This document shows positions 35,530 through 44,399 of a stretch of 64,000 nucleotides of DNA, piece by piece. The first letter of the stretch is position 1. Every line of letters starts with the position of its first letter. Made by a program: the position numbers and the translations under genes. The notes under the pieces were generated by a model. It saw only the letters and a program-made list of their open reading frames with translations, made no database searches and had not been told where the DNA came from. The stretch is from assembly GCF_001404515.1 (NCBI RefSeq), contig NZ_CXWE01000007.1, forward strand, positions 248,001 to 312,000, in the 5' to 3' direction. This DNA is from Roseibium album. GTDB lineage: Bacteria > Pseudomonadota > Alphaproteobacteria > Rhizobiales > Stappiaceae.

Positions 35530-36606
35530 ATGGCAACGATTACTCTCGACACCGTCCGGAAGGTGTATGCCGGCGATGTGGAGGCGGTCAAAGGCGTCTC
35601 CATCGATATTGCCGACAGTGAATTCATTGTGCTGGTCGGCCCGTCCGGCTGCGGCAAGTCCACTCTGCTGCGCATGATCGCGGGACTGGAAGACATCACC
35701 ACCGGTGAAATCAAGATCGGTGACCGGCTCGTGAACAAGGTCGACCCGGCCGACCGCGATATCGCGATGGTGTTCCAGAACTACGCGCTCTATCCCCACA
35801 TGAGTGTCTACAACAACCTGGCCTACGGCTTGAAGAACCGGGGCATGGCGAAAGAGGAGATCGACCGCCGTGTGAAGGAAGCGGCCCGCATCCTGGAGAT
35901 CGGTGATTATCTCGACCGAAAGCCGAGGGCGCTGTCCGGAGGTCAGCGGCAGCGCGTCGCCATGGGCCGCGCGATCGTGCGCGAACCGGCCGCATTTCTG
36001 TTCGACGAACCGCTTTCCAACCTGGATGCCAAGCTTCGCGTCCAGATGCGTGTCGAAATCAAGCGTCTGCAGCAGTCGCTCGGCACCACGAGTGTCTATG
36101 TCACCCACGACCAGCTGGAAGCCATGACGCTTGCGGATCGGCTCGTGGTTCTCAACGGTGGCAATATCGAGCAGATCGGTGCGCCGATTGAAGTCTACGA
36201 CAAGCCGGCATCCACCTTTGTCGCGAGCTTCATCGGTTCACCGGCGATGAACCTTCTGAATGTCAAGGCAGATGGGGACGGACTGTCTCTTGAAAATGGA
36301 GCCGGATTGTCAGGTTCCAACGCGAAGGGCAAAGACAGCTATATTGTCGGCATTCGTCCTGAGCATCTGCAAGTGGTCGATGGTCCTTCGTCCGGTGACG
36401 GCGTCAACCTGGAAGTCAGTGTCGACGTGCTCGAGCCGGTCGGCGCGGAAAGCTTCGTCTATGCAAGCTTCCCGGACGGCGGGCCGGAAATTGTCGTCAG
36501 GGTGTCAAGCCACGCTCGCCATGAGCCGGGTGAAAAAATGCATCTGCACGCCGATGCAAAGGACGTTCATTTCTTCGATTCAAGCACGGGTCGTCGGATC
36601 GACTGA
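35530..36606 (+). CDS. ugpC: Glycerol-3-phosphate ABC transporter ATPase UgpC
   Basis: A 358-residue MalK-type ATPase: Walker [10 protein letters not shown] (about 38-46), Q-loop [13 protein letters not shown], signature LSGGQRQR, Walker [14 protein letters not shown] and switch His in VTHDQ. The C-terminal regulatory OB domain starts near residue 240 ([10 protein letters not shown]). It energises UgpAE. It ends the operon; a strong intrinsic terminator follows. Confidence 0.94.
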   Translation: MATITLDTVRKVYAGDVEAVKGVSIDIADSEFIVLVGPSGCGKSTLLRMIAGLEDITTGEIKIGDRLVNKVDPADRDIAMVFQNYALYPHMSVYNNLAYGLKNRGMAKEEIDRRVKEAARILEIGDYLDRKPRALSGGQRQRVAMGRAIVREPAAFLFDEPLSNLDAKLRVQMRVEIKRLQQSLGTTSVYVTHDQLEAMTLADRLVVLNGGNIEQIGAPIEVYDKPASTFVASFIGSPAMNLLNVKADGDGLSLENGAGLSGSNAKGKDSYIVGIRPEHLQVVDGPSSGDGVNLEVSVDVLEPVGAESFVYASFPDGGPEIVVRVSSHARHEPGEKMHLHADAKDVHFFDSSTGRRID

Positions 36607-36660
36607 CAACCATGCTGAAAAGGGAAGGGCAGCAAATGTGGGGGCGGCCCTTCCCAAAGA

Positions 36661-36690
36661 GCCACTCCGGGCGACCGGAGTGGCTTTTTC
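36661..36690 (+). terminator. Intrinsic terminator of the ugp operon
   Basis: GCCACTCCGG (36661-36670) and CCGGAGTGGC (36675-36684) form a perfect 10-bp stem with a GCGA tetraloop followed by five T residues. Confidence 0.9.
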
Positions 36691-36693
36691 TTT

Positions 36694-36728
36694 GCCATCC
36701 TCCTGACAGTGCTTGTCAGGAGGATGGC
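36694..36728. repeat. Perfect 15-bp inverted repeat next to the ugp terminator
   Basis: GCCATCCTCCTGACA (36694-36708) and TGTCAGGAGGATGGC (36714-36728) pair perfectly around a 5-base loop. There is no T-run, so this is a separate palindrome placed 3 bases after the terminator. Confidence 0.7.
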
Positions 36729-36801
36729 AGGAACAGGCTAGGACCGGCACACCACAACTGGCACACAGGGGCAACGTTGAAGCAGGCACAGGGAATGACT
36801 G

Positions 36802-37926
36802 ATGGAACCTTTCAAAAACAAGATCTCGCCGGACCTCGTGCAGTGCCTCGGAATGCATATCGAACGCCATCTTGAGACTTTTGACCGCGCAGCATATGAA
36901 GCTGCAATTCTCTCCGCGCTTGATCAGCTTGAGCTGAAGCAGAGGGCCCGGCTGATCGCCGATGAAACCGGCAAAATTCTGCCGGAAACCCTCGATGCGA
37001 AGTTCCACATTTTGCGCTCCATTCTCCATCCGCTTGAAAATGAGGATGTGGATCGGGCGAGCGATGACAAGGGCATCCGCGGCTGGGGCATGATGCCGCT
37101 CGGGATGGTGGTTACCGATCATGGTCTTGGGGACTTCAAGAAGTCGTTTGCGCTTTTGAAGGAAATGACCAAGCGCGCGACCGCTGAATTCGAGGTGCGC
37201 CCGTTCCTCGACCAGGACCAGGACAAGGCCTTGTCAATCATGACGCCCTGGGTGAAGGACGACAGCGTCCATGTCCGCCGTCTTGTGTCCGAAGGCACGC
37301 GGCCGCGTCTGCCCTGGGGCATGCGGCTGAAGAAGCTGGTCAAGGATCCGTCTCCGACCCTGCCGCTTCTGGAGGCGCTGAAGGATGATCCCGAGGAATA
37401 TGTCCGCCGCTCGGTCGCCAATCACCTCAATGACATCGCCAAGGATCATCCTGATCTTGTCGCGGATATCGCAAGGCGCTGGCTGAAGGATGCGGACAGG
37501 AACCGCGAGAAGCTTGTGCGTCACGCCTGTCGATCCCTGGTCAAGCAGGGGCATCCGGGAACGCTGACAGCCTTCGGGCTCAAGCCGCCTGAGATCACAG
37601 TGGGTGGACCGAACGTCAAAACGCCCCGGGTGATCTATGGCGATGCGGTTTCATTTGATGTCGAACTAAGCTCGACAGGCAAGAAGGCTCAGGATCTCGT
37701 GATCGACTATCTTGTCCATTTCAAGAAAGCGAACGGGACGCTGGCGCCAAAGGTCTTCAAGTGGACGAAAGTGAAACTTGAACCCGGCGAGATGCTGTCC
37801 CTCTCCCGCGACCACGCCATCAGGCCGATCACGACACGGGTCTACTACGGCGGCACCCAGGCCATCGGCCTCAGGATTAACGGCAAGGATTTCGGGTTTT
37901 CGGAGTTTGAGCTGGTGATGGAGTAG
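36802..37926 (+). CDS. AlkC-like DNA alkylation repair glycosylase with Ig-like domain
   Basis: A 374-residue protein of the HEAT-like-repeat DNA glycosylase family, closest in plan to AlkC. Residues about 1-255 are helical HEAT repeats with DNA-facing basic segments (VRRLVSEGTRPRLPWG, EYVRRSVANHLNDIAKDHP, VRHACRSLVKQG). Residues about 265-374 form a beta-rich Ig-like domain, as in AlkC-beta type enzymes that excise 3-methylated bases. It stands alone downstream of ugp. Confidence is high for the family, moderate for AlkC over AlkD. Confidence 0.85.
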   Translation: MEPFKNKISPDLVQCLGMHIERHLETFDRAAYEAAILSALDQLELKQRARLIADETGKILPETLDAKFHILRSILHPLENEDVDRASDDKGIRGWGMMPLGMVVTDHGLGDFKKSFALLKEMTKRATAEFEVRPFLDQDQDKALSIMTPWVKDDSVHVRRLVSEGTRPRLPWGMRLKKLVKDPSPTLPLLEALKDDPEEYVRRSVANHLNDIAKDHPDLVADIARRWLKDADRNREKLVRHACRSLVKQGHPGTLTAFGLKPPEITVGGPNVKTPRVIYGDAVSFDVELSSTGKKAQDLVIDYLVHFKKANGTLAPKVFKWTKVKLEPGEMLSLSRDHAIRPITTRVYYGGTQAIGLRINGKDFGFSEFELVME

Positions 37927-38361
37927 ACGAGGAGTATGGACGCATCTCTTTCCGTGCCGGACGCAGCGCAACGAAATTCCGGGACCTGCTTGCCTGGTTG
38001 GCAATTTTGATTGAATAGATCCCGGCACGCACTGCGCTTGGCCGGGACAACGATGAAGAGGTACATTCGGAGATTTCATAGGGCCGGCGGCTGTCTCTTT
38101 TGTCATCCCTGCGCAGGCAGGGATGACAAGGAAAAGGAAAGATCCCGGTTTTCTGAAAGCTCAAGATTTCAACTTGCAACCGTCACCCCGGACGAACGCG
38201 AGTGAGATCCGGAACCGGGGAGCGACGGTATGAAACGAAGAGATGGCCGGCTGCTCGGAAAGTCTGCTGAATTGGTTCAGCAACCAGCTTCCCAGAACTG
38301 CTAGCGGTGGTAGCACATCGGGCAATACCACCCGATGGCCGAAACTCATGATATGAGCGAC
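37927..38361. repeat. Intergenic cluster of palindromic repeat elements
   Basis: 435 bases without a gene. It holds a perfect 13-bp inverted repeat with a 4-base loop at 38100-38129 (ttgtcatccctgc/gcagggatgacaa). A second imperfect palindrome lies at 38181-38227 (cgtcaccccgg ... ccggggagcgacg). Segments around 37958-38047 contain related ccgg-rich inverted sequences. These resemble REP-type extragenic elements. The genes on either side converge here. Confidence 0.6.
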
Positions 38362-38733
38362 CTAGAGTCGATCTTCTTCGCCTGCAATCTTGAGCATAAA
38401 CTTGGCAAAAAAGACCAGTCCCAAATAAATGGAAAAGAAGATTTGAAAACCGTAGGCGAACGTTAGAAATTTCTGTTCTGGAAATTGGTTCGAAAGCAAA
38501 AAATAAACAAGCCAGCCAGCCGCGCAAACAACAATTTCCAGCATATAAGAGCGATCGCCTCGTTTTCTTTTATTATTGAAGTAAACAAAAAAATAGTAAA
38601 GGGGTATCAATATTAAACCAAAACCCAATTTAGCAGTGTATCTGGATTCAATTTCTTGATTGATGAAAATAAAGTATGCGGCGACTAAAGCAACATAAAG
38701 CACTGCTGCCGCTTTGTGGTTCGTTTTGTTCAC
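38362..38733 (-). CDS. Small four-helix membrane protein, AT-rich
   Basis: A 123-residue protein with about four hydrophobic segments (residues about 9-25, 35-52, 64-82 and 90-114) and basic loops (NNKRKRGDRS). No family recognised. It begins with GTG one base after the TGA of the MFS gene, which suggests translational coupling. Its base composition is clearly more AT-rich than its neighbours, a sign of recent acquisition. Confidence 0.6.
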   Translation of the reverse strand: MNKTNHKAAAVLYVALVAAYFIFINQEIESRYTAKLGFGLILIPLYYFFVYFNNKRKRGDRSYMLEIVVCAAGWLVYFLLSNQFPEQKFLTFAYGFQIFFSIYLGLVFFAKFMLKIAGEEDRL

Positions 38734-38734
38734 T

Positions 38735-39922
38735 TCAACTGATCCGCTTCAGTCTCACCATCCCCGCGATCCCGAGTGCCGGACCAATCGCCATCAACGC
38801 AAAGACACCCGGCCAACCGATCAGCTCTGCCCCCAATGGCGTCAGTTGAACGGTGAAGAATGTGAGCGCGAAGCCGAGCGCAGTTTGGAAACTCATCAGG
38901 CTGCCGGCCTGTTCGGGCGGAGCATAATCGGCGACGAGCGCGGAGAACTGGGCTGAGTCCGGGAGGATCGCCGCGCCCCAGATCAAAACGCACAGGATCG
39001 TCAGCCAGACGGGGCCGCCGAATGTGATGGCTGATGCGATGGCGGCGGATCCGCTGACAATCATGGCGAGGATCGCGATGTTTGCCTTCCCGACCCGGTC
39101 GGCAACGATGCCGGCGATGACGCTGGCAACGCCCCCGGCAGCAATCGTCAGAAAGGCGATCAGGCGGGACAGGGAAACAGCATCGCTCTCGGGCATGTGT
39201 GCGGAGAACGACAGCGTCAGCGCAACGCCGATCCAGGCCCACATGGCATAGAGCTCCCACATGTGACCGAGATATCCTGCATAGGCGTAGCGGATTTTCC
39301 GGTCGGTCCAGGCGGTAAAGATCGCTTGGATTTTCATGCGCGGTGCCTTGGCATGAAAGGGACCGAGCGTTGCAAAGAGGCAGAGGGCCCCACCGGCAGC
39401 AGACGCAATGGAGGCAACGATCAGACTCCAGCGCCAGTCTGCACCACCCAGCAGTGCCAGCAGGTGCGGCGCGGCGGAGCCAAGGGTGAGGGCGCCGACA
39501 AGCGTGCCGACGAGAAAACCCCGGTCCTTCTGGCCCCAGCCGACGGCGATTTTCATGCCGACCGGATAGACACCGGCGAGCAGGGCACCTGTCGCGAACC
39601 GTGCAAAGATCGACACCAAGCCGCCGGGTTCAACAACCAGAAGACTCGCATTGAAAAGCGCTGCCGTGATTGCGCAAAAGGCAAACAGTCGCCGCGGGTC
39701 GATCCGGTCGGCAAGACCCAGGAGCGCCGACGCGAGTGCGCCGACGACAAACCCGATCTGGACAGCACTTGAAAGCGCTGCCTGCCGTGTTTCGGAGATT
39801 GCAAATTCCCGCGTGAGATCCGGCAGGATCGCAGCTGACATGAACCACAGGCTCATGCCGGCGACCTCGGCAATCATCAGGAATGACAGCGAGCGCCATT
39901 TTCCGGAGAAGTCAATCTGCAA
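38735..39922 (-). CDS. Major facilitator superfamily transporter
   Basis: About 395 residues with roughly twelve membrane segments. The first-half loop motif LGLADRIDPRRL and the second-half equivalent VADRVGKANI mark it as an MFS permease. Substrate unknown. There is no ATG near the expected N-terminus. The best candidate is TTG at 39922, overlapping the MmcQ-like stop by 11 bases; another TTG (39985) and an internal ATG (39877) are alternatives. It lies between the MmcQ-like gene and the small membrane gene. Confidence 0.78.
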   Translation of the reverse strand: MQIDFSGKWRSLSFLMIAEVAGMSLWFMSAAILPDLTREFAISETRQAALSSAVQIGFVVGALASALLGLADRIDPRRLFAFCAITAALFNASLLVVEPGGLVSIFARFATGALLAGVYPVGMKIAVGWGQKDRGFLVGTLVGALTLGSAAPHLLALLGGADWRWSLIVASIASAAGGALCLFATLGPFHAKAPRMKIQAIFTAWTDRKIRYAYAGYLGHMWELYAMWAWIGVALTLSFSAHMPESDAVSLSRLIAFLTIAAGGVASVIAGIVADRVGKANIAILAMIVSGSAAIASAITFGGPVWLTILCVLIWGAAILPDSAQFSALVADYAPPEQAGSLMSFQTALGFALTFFTVQLTPLGAELIGWPGVFALMAIGPALGIAGMVRLKRIS

Positions 39923-40271
39923 GGCCGAGTTCTTTCCGGGCTTTTTTCGTGAGCTTGCCCGCAATAATCTTGTGAGCGGCCACAATATAGGCCTTCAGAT
40001 CCTGATCCGGGAGTGCACCTGCCCGTTCCATTTGCACCCACTTCGCGCGCGCAAGATAGGGTGCCGGGATCATTCCTTCCTGCTGTATCAGGAGCGCATA
40101 GGAGATATCGGAACACTTGAAGCCGATCCGCTGATGGTCGCCGTCGCCCCAGCGGGAGCAGATCGCGAATATCTTGCCGCCGACTTTCCAGACAGAAGCG
40201 TTACCCCACTGGATCACATGGGAGGTGGCAGGCAATTCACTGCAAAAGACGTCAAATTCGTCGCGGGTCAT
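39912..40271 (-). CDS. MmcQ/YjbR family protein
   Basis: A 119-residue protein of the MmcQ/YjbR (CyaY-like fold) family: TRDEFDVFCSELPATSH, VWKVGGKIFAI and the terminal LTKKARKEL segment fit well. Members are small proteins, some with DNA-binding ability, and the function is not established. The ATG at 40271 is preferred to a longer reading that lacks a ribosome site. It is the first gene of the minus-strand set with the MFS and small membrane genes. Confidence 0.8.
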   Translation of the reverse strand: MTRDEFDVFCSELPATSHVIQWGNASVWKVGGKIFAICSRWGDGDHQRIGFKCSDISYALLIQQEGMIPAPYLARAKWVQMERAGALPDQDLKAYIVAAHKIIAGKLTKKARKELGLAD

Positions 40272-40426
40272 TTGAAACTCGTGTCTGAACAGCACGGGAA
40301 GACGGGATGCGCAACAGTGGCGTGTCAAATCCGATCGCGCAAGCTTCGGAGCGATTAAAAAAATATGTCACACATTCTGCTCCGGCCCCTCTAACACTAT
40401 GAAGTGTCAGATGACAGGAACATGAG

Positions 40427-41245
40427 ATGACAACAGGCAATGTATCCCTGGAGATGGTAACAGCCGCTCAGGAAGGTGACCGGCAAGCCCTTGAAAAGGT
40501 GCTTGTCGGCATACAGGACCGGATCTACAACCTCGCCCGGCGTGTGCTGGTGAACCCTGAGGATGCAAGCGAAGCCACACAGGAAATTCTGGTCCAGATC
40601 CTGACCAAGCTGTCGACATTTAGAGGTGAAAGCGCGTTTTCGACCTGGGCTTACCAGGTCGCCGTTCGCCATATTCTTTCGGCCAAAAAGCTGCGTGACC
40701 GCGATATGGGACTCACGTTCGGGATGTTTGCCGCCGACCTTGAAACGGGTCTCGTCGCTGATCCACCCGAAGCGCCTGACCAGGCGCTCCTGCTGAACGA
40801 GTTGAGGGTGTCCTGCACCATGGCGATGCTGCTTTGTCTTACGATGGACCTTCGCCTCGCCTATGTGTTGGGCGATGTATTCGAGTTGGACCACGGGGAA
40901 GCGACGGAAATACTGGAACTCGCGCCATCTGCCTATCGCAAACGGTTGTCCCGTGCCCGGTCGGAAGTTATTGCTTTCACGTCCCGTCACTGCGGACTTG
41001 TGAGTGCCGAGGCGAAGTGCAGCTGCCGCAGACGTCTTCCAGCTGCCATGAAGGCCGGACGGGTGGTACGAGGCAATCATCCCAATTCGATCGGGTCTTC
41101 CCTCAGTTACATTGAGACAAAGCAACAGGTCGAAGCCGTGATTGAGGATCTCAGGTCTTTCAAGCTTCAACGCGCCGTGCCGTATCACAAGTGCCCACAA
41201 GACATCCGCACACAATTGACCCGAATTCTGTCGCCGAGCCTCTAG
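40427..41245 (+). CDS. ECF-type RNA polymerase sigma factor with Cys-containing tail
   Basis: A 272-residue sigma-70 family factor. Region 2 spans about residues 20-90 (ILVQILTKLSTFRGESAFSTWAYQVAVR) and region 4 about 125-185 (TEILELAPSAYRKRLSRARSEV). A tail of about 85 residues carries HCGLVSAEAKCSCRRRL, which could bind metal or respond to redox state. No anti-sigma gene is adjacent; instead a SnoaL-like secreted protein follows 99 bases later. A short repeat (acact/agtgt, 40394-40407) lies upstream of the start. Confidence 0.8.
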   Translation: MTTGNVSLEMVTAAQEGDRQALEKVLVGIQDRIYNLARRVLVNPEDASEATQEILVQILTKLSTFRGESAFSTWAYQVAVRHILSAKKLRDRDMGLTFGMFAADLETGLVADPPEAPDQALLLNELRVSCTMAMLLCLTMDLRLAYVLGDVFELDHGEATEILELAPSAYRKRLSRARSEVIAFTSRHCGLVSAEAKCSCRRRLPAAMKAGRVVRGNHPNSIGSSLSYIETKQQVEAVIEDLRSFKLQRAVPYHKCPQDIRTQLTRILSPSL

Positions 41246-41344
41246 GCTTCTAAGCGAACAGATCCGCCAGACAACTAGATCGTTTAACCAGCTTGGCATC
41301 AAGCGGGACTGGCACCGCATTGCCTGAACATGAGGAATGGAAAC

Positions 41345-41824
41345 ATGCAACTACGAACGCGCGTTCTGACGGCCGTTTGCACGGCCGTTTTCTCAACCTT
41401 TTCGACGCTGACCTATGCAGAAGGATCTGAAAAAATGAACCAGGACCAGCAGGATGTTCTGACGCTTGTTCAGAAGATGACAAGCGCCTTCGAAGCCGGA
41501 GATCTTGAGACAGTCATGCGGACTTACGAGCCCAATCAGACCATCATGTTTGAGCCTGGAAATCCGGTGTCGGACGGTGAAACGGCAAAGACAGCCTTTG
41601 AACGATTCGCAGCCATCTCACCCAGGTTTTCCTACTCCGGACATGAGGTGATCGTGGAGGGAGACATCGCCATCCACATTGCGCCGTGGCAAATGTCGGG
41701 CACTGATCCCGATGGCAACGCGATCAAGGGCGAGGGCCTGTCCATCGCGGTTTTGCGCAGACAGCCGGATGGGTCCTGGAAAATGGTCATCGATAACCCG
41801 CACGGCAGTCATCTGCTGAAATAA
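41345..41824 (+). CDS. Secreted SnoaL/NTF2-like protein
   Basis: A 159-residue protein with an N-terminal signal peptide ending near LTYA and a mature NTF2-like (DUF4440/SnoaL) domain: VQKMTSAFEAGDLETVMRTY, then IAIHIAPWQMSG and WKMVIDNPHG. Such domains bind small ligands or act as isomerases. It sits right after an ECF sigma factor, recalling ECF41 factors that carry a SnoaL domain fused at the C-terminus; here it is separate and exported. GAGGA lies 8 bases before the ATG. Confidence 0.78.
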   Translation: MQLRTRVLTAVCTAVFSTFSTLTYAEGSEKMNQDQQDVLTLVQKMTSAFEAGDLETVMRTYEPNQTIMFEPGNPVSDGETAKTAFERFAAISPRFSYSGHEVIVEGDIAIHIAPWQMSGTDPDGNAIKGEGLSIAVLRRQPDGSWKMVIDNPHGSHLLK

Positions 41825-41915
41825 CGCCAAACGGGATGGAACCTCAGGCGGCGCGCCGACGCGCGCCGCTTGAAGAACAGAGCATTGCCTGGCTTGTTCC
41901 CGGGCATCAAGCTGC

Positions 41916-42230
41916 CTAGCGCCGTTTCGTGTCGTCGGGCCGCTTTTGCAGGTTCATGGGGTTTTCGAATATCGGCTTCGGCCACCGTGGATCTCTACAA
42001 AATGCAATTGCGGTCGATAGCCAGCGGAATCGGAAGAAGAAGCGCAGCCAATCTTTCTGTTTTTGCTTTCTGAGCTCGATCGCCTGCATTTCAAAGCAGA
42101 CATGCTCCGGGATCTCATCCGGCCAGAACTCGGCATGGTGCGGATAAAGTTTCCGGCGCGGATCGTTCCATGCGAGACCGGCGTCGCAGTCCGGTTCACC
42201 AACATTCAAAAGAGAATAGGGAATTGGCAT
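41916..42230 (-). CDS. Small hypothetical protein
   Basis: A 104-residue protein with no recognised family. It is rich in Trp, Pro, Phe and basic residues (DWLRFFFRFRW). The ATG at 42230 has AGAGGA 8 bases upstream. It is divergent from the LysR gene, which supports its being real and possibly controlled by it. The longer reading from 42314 has no ribosome site. Confidence 0.45.
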   Translation of the reverse strand: MPIPYSLLNVGEPDCDAGLAWNDPRRKLYPHHAEFWPDEIPEHVCFEMQAIELRKQKQKDWLRFFFRFRWLSTAIAFCRDPRWPKPIFENPMNLQKRPDDTKRR

Positions 42231-42334
42231 TTGCAATATCCTCTCATATTTGATTTTCATGAATGAGTTGACACGGAACTTCTCACGAGTTGAGTTTATC
42301 TGCATGTTTTTCAATTGAAATTAAGGTTTCAAAA

Positions 42335-43195
42335 ATGAAACAAAGTCTGGATTGGGAGGACCTGCGCCTGTTTCTCGCGGTGGCGAAAGCCGGTGGGCTT
42401 GCAGGCGCAGCAGAAAAAACCGGTCTCAGTTCAGCGACACTGGGCAGGCGGGTTTCGTCGTTGGAGCACAGCATGAATGTAAGGCTTGTGGAACGCGAGG
42501 CGCGCGGCTACCAGCTTACACCGGCAGGGCGGGAACTGGTGCTTCAGCTTGAGGACATGGACGAGGTGGCAAGGTCCATTTCCAAATGGCGGCAAAGTGG
42601 CAGGACCAAACGCCGCGTTCGCATTTCTGCGGGCGACTGGACCGCACGCTTGCTTCTGGACAATATCTCCGAATTCTGGTCTCCCGACGACCCCTGGGTG
42701 CCGGAGTTTCTGGCTGACCCCCGCAATCGGAATGTCGCCCGCCGACAGATCGATATCGGCATCAGGAGCCGGAGACCGAAACAGGAATGGTTGGCAGGCC
42801 GGAAGATCGGTACCGTCAGATATGCGGTCTATCAGTCTCAATCAATTGCCAAAGACGTAAATCCGGGCTGGATAGGCGTCGTCGAGGACGAGGCGCACTT
42901 TCCGACGGGAAGCTGGATCAGGGAAAACCATGGCGACCAGGTGGTCGTTACCGTGAACAGGGCGGCCCATGCTTTGTCGCTTGTCCGCCAGGGAACCGCA
43001 CGAATGCTGCTGCCGATGTTTGTCGGCGAGGCTTTTGCAGATTTGCAGCGGATTTCCGACCCGATCGACAGTCTGCAGACGGAGCGCTGGCTGGTCATGC
43101 ACCAGGACGAAAGGCATGAGCCGGCTGTGCGTCAGGCCTTGGCGGCACTGGCAAAACTGTTGAAAACTGACCCGATTTTATGTTCGGAGTTCTAG
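42335..43195 (+). CDS. LysR-family transcriptional regulator
   Basis: A 286-residue regulator. The N-terminal winged helix (DLRLFLAVAKAGGLAGAAEKTGLSSATLGRRVSSLE region) is a textbook LysR domain, followed by a substrate-binding domain of the type 2 periplasmic fold. It resembles the branch that begins with a DWEDLRLFL motif and regulates diverse genes. The divergent gene at 41916-42230 is the nearest candidate target. Effector unknown. Confidence 0.85.
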   Translation: MKQSLDWEDLRLFLAVAKAGGLAGAAEKTGLSSATLGRRVSSLEHSMNVRLVEREARGYQLTPAGRELVLQLEDMDEVARSISKWRQSGRTKRRVRISAGDWTARLLLDNISEFWSPDDPWVPEFLADPRNRNVARRQIDIGIRSRRPKQEWLAGRKIGTVRYAVYQSQSIAKDVNPGWIGVVEDEAHFPTGSWIRENHGDQVVVTVNRAAHALSLVRQGTARMLLPMFVGEAFADLQRISDPIDSLQTERWLVMHQDERHEPAVRQALAALAKLLKTDPILCSEF

Positions 43196-43240
43196 TTTTC
43201 CATCAAAACAACCTCGTAATTGGCGGAAAATTGCGCGCTC

Positions 43241-43269
43241 CTTGAATCAAAATTAACTAGGCTCCATAT
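43241..43269 (+). promoter_or_regulatory. RpoH-like heat-shock promoter of hsp20
   Basis: CTTGAA at 43241-43246, a 15-base spacer, then CTCCATAT from 43262 approximates the sigma-32 pattern CTTGAA-N13-17-CCCCAT-T. It lies about 87 bases upstream of the Hsp20 start. Confidence 0.45.
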
Positions 43270-43355
43270 TTAATCGTGAATGGAACCTCTTGGTTCCAGC
43301 CTGGATGCCTCTCTAAGGGTCCGGGTGCAAGGTCGCTTCGACAAGGACTTTGAGG

Positions 43356-43784
43356 ATGTCACGCATGTCAGCGTTTTCCAGCCCGTTTATGCTCGGGTTC
43401 GACGATATCGAACGTGTGCTCGATCGCGTTTCCAAGGCCGCCAATGACGGCTATCCGCCCTATAACATCGAAAGACTTCCGAAAGTGGAAGGCCAGGGCG
43501 ATGTAATCCGGATCACCCTTGCGGTCGCCGGATTTACCAGGGAACAGCTCGACGTTTCGGTGGAAGAGAGCCAACTGGTGATACGAGGCAGGCAGGTGGA
43601 CGACAAGTCTCGCGAATATCTGCACCGCGGCATCGCAGCCCGGCAGTTCCAGCGGGCCTTTGTTCTGGCTGAAGGAATTGATATTCTCGGCGCAGACCTG
43701 AAGGATGGGCTTCTGTCCATCGATCTGGCACGTCCGGAACCGGAGCGCGTGATAAGAAAAATAGAAATCTCCAGCGGCGAATAG
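43356..43784 (+). CDS. Hsp20/IbpA family small heat-shock protein
   Basis: A 142-residue alpha-crystallin-domain chaperone. After a short N-terminal arm (SPFMLGFDDIERVLDRVSK) the crystallin domain spans about residues 35-128: YPPYNIE, ITLAVAGFTREQLDV, and YLHRGIAARQFQRAFVLAEG. It holds unfolding proteins in the cytoplasm. The ATG at 43356 has AAGGA 8 bases upstream; ATG 43365 is an alternative. DUF1150 follows 33 bases later, a pairing usual in this class. Confidence 0.9.
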   Translation: MSRMSAFSSPFMLGFDDIERVLDRVSKAANDGYPPYNIERLPKVEGQGDVIRITLAVAGFTREQLDVSVEESQLVIRGRQVDDKSREYLHRGIAARQFQRAFVLAEGIDILGADLKDGLLSIDLARPEPERVIRKIEISSGE

Positions 43785-43817
43785 ACCCTCGTTGGCTACA
43801 AGAATGGAGAAAGACTG

Positions 43818-44102
43818 ATGCACGATCCCAATGGCCCTGACTGGGCTGACCAGACTATTTTGTCCGAATTCATGTCGGCGGACGAACTGACCGAACTCGG
43901 TACCGGTGATATCGCCTATATCAAGCCGATCAAGGCAGTCGATCTGAAGGAAATGTTTCCCGACGTCCCGCCCTTGCATGACAATGTGACGCTGTATGCC
44001 CTGCAAAATGCAGACGGCACGCCGATCCTGCTGGCAGACAGCCGCGAAGCCGCTGTCGCCAATGCCTTTGAGGCAGAGCTGGAAATGGCGTCATTACATT
44101 GA
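43818..44102 (+). CDS. DUF1150 family protein
   Basis: A 94-residue protein of the alphaproteobacterial DUF1150 family, with the typical LGTGDIAYIKP segment and the DGTPILLADSREAAVANAFE C-terminal part. These small proteins are usually encoded directly after Hsp20 and are presumed to work with it; their role is unproven. Co-transcribed with hsp20 and closed by an intrinsic terminator 18 bases downstream. Confidence 0.9.
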   Translation: MHDPNGPDWADQTILSEFMSADELTELGTGDIAYIKPIKAVDLKEMFPDVPPLHDNVTLYALQNADGTPILLADSREAAVANAFEAELEMASLH

Positions 44103-44120
44103 GCAGCATCGATAGACAGA

Positions 44121-44149
44121 AACACCGGTCCTTGGGCCGGTGTTTTTTT
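44121..44149 (+). terminator. Intrinsic terminator of hsp20-DUF1150
   Basis: AACACCGG (44121-44128) pairs with CCGGTGTT (44137-44144) around an 8-base loop and runs into a T-tract. Confidence 0.88.
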
Positions 44150-44399
44150 GTTCGCCAAGAAGTTCCTTGACCTGAACAGGGTCACGACTGGCTGTTAGGT
44201 GAGAGTTGCCGATGCTTTGAGCAGGAAAGTCGCACGCCTCAGCAGGTTATTTGTAAAATTCATAGAAGACAGATTTGAATTTTCCATTTTGAGAAATAGA
44301 ATATAAGAAAAATTCAGAAATTCCGTGATATTATTTGAATTAAGACGATCTATAGCCTGTTAGTTTTGACAATTAAACGAAGGTTTCGGTGGGCGCTAT

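Noticed and set aside
41850-41872. GC-rich hairpin after the SnoaL-like gene as a terminator
   Set aside because: The stem is good but no T-tract follows; it may be a simple palindrome.
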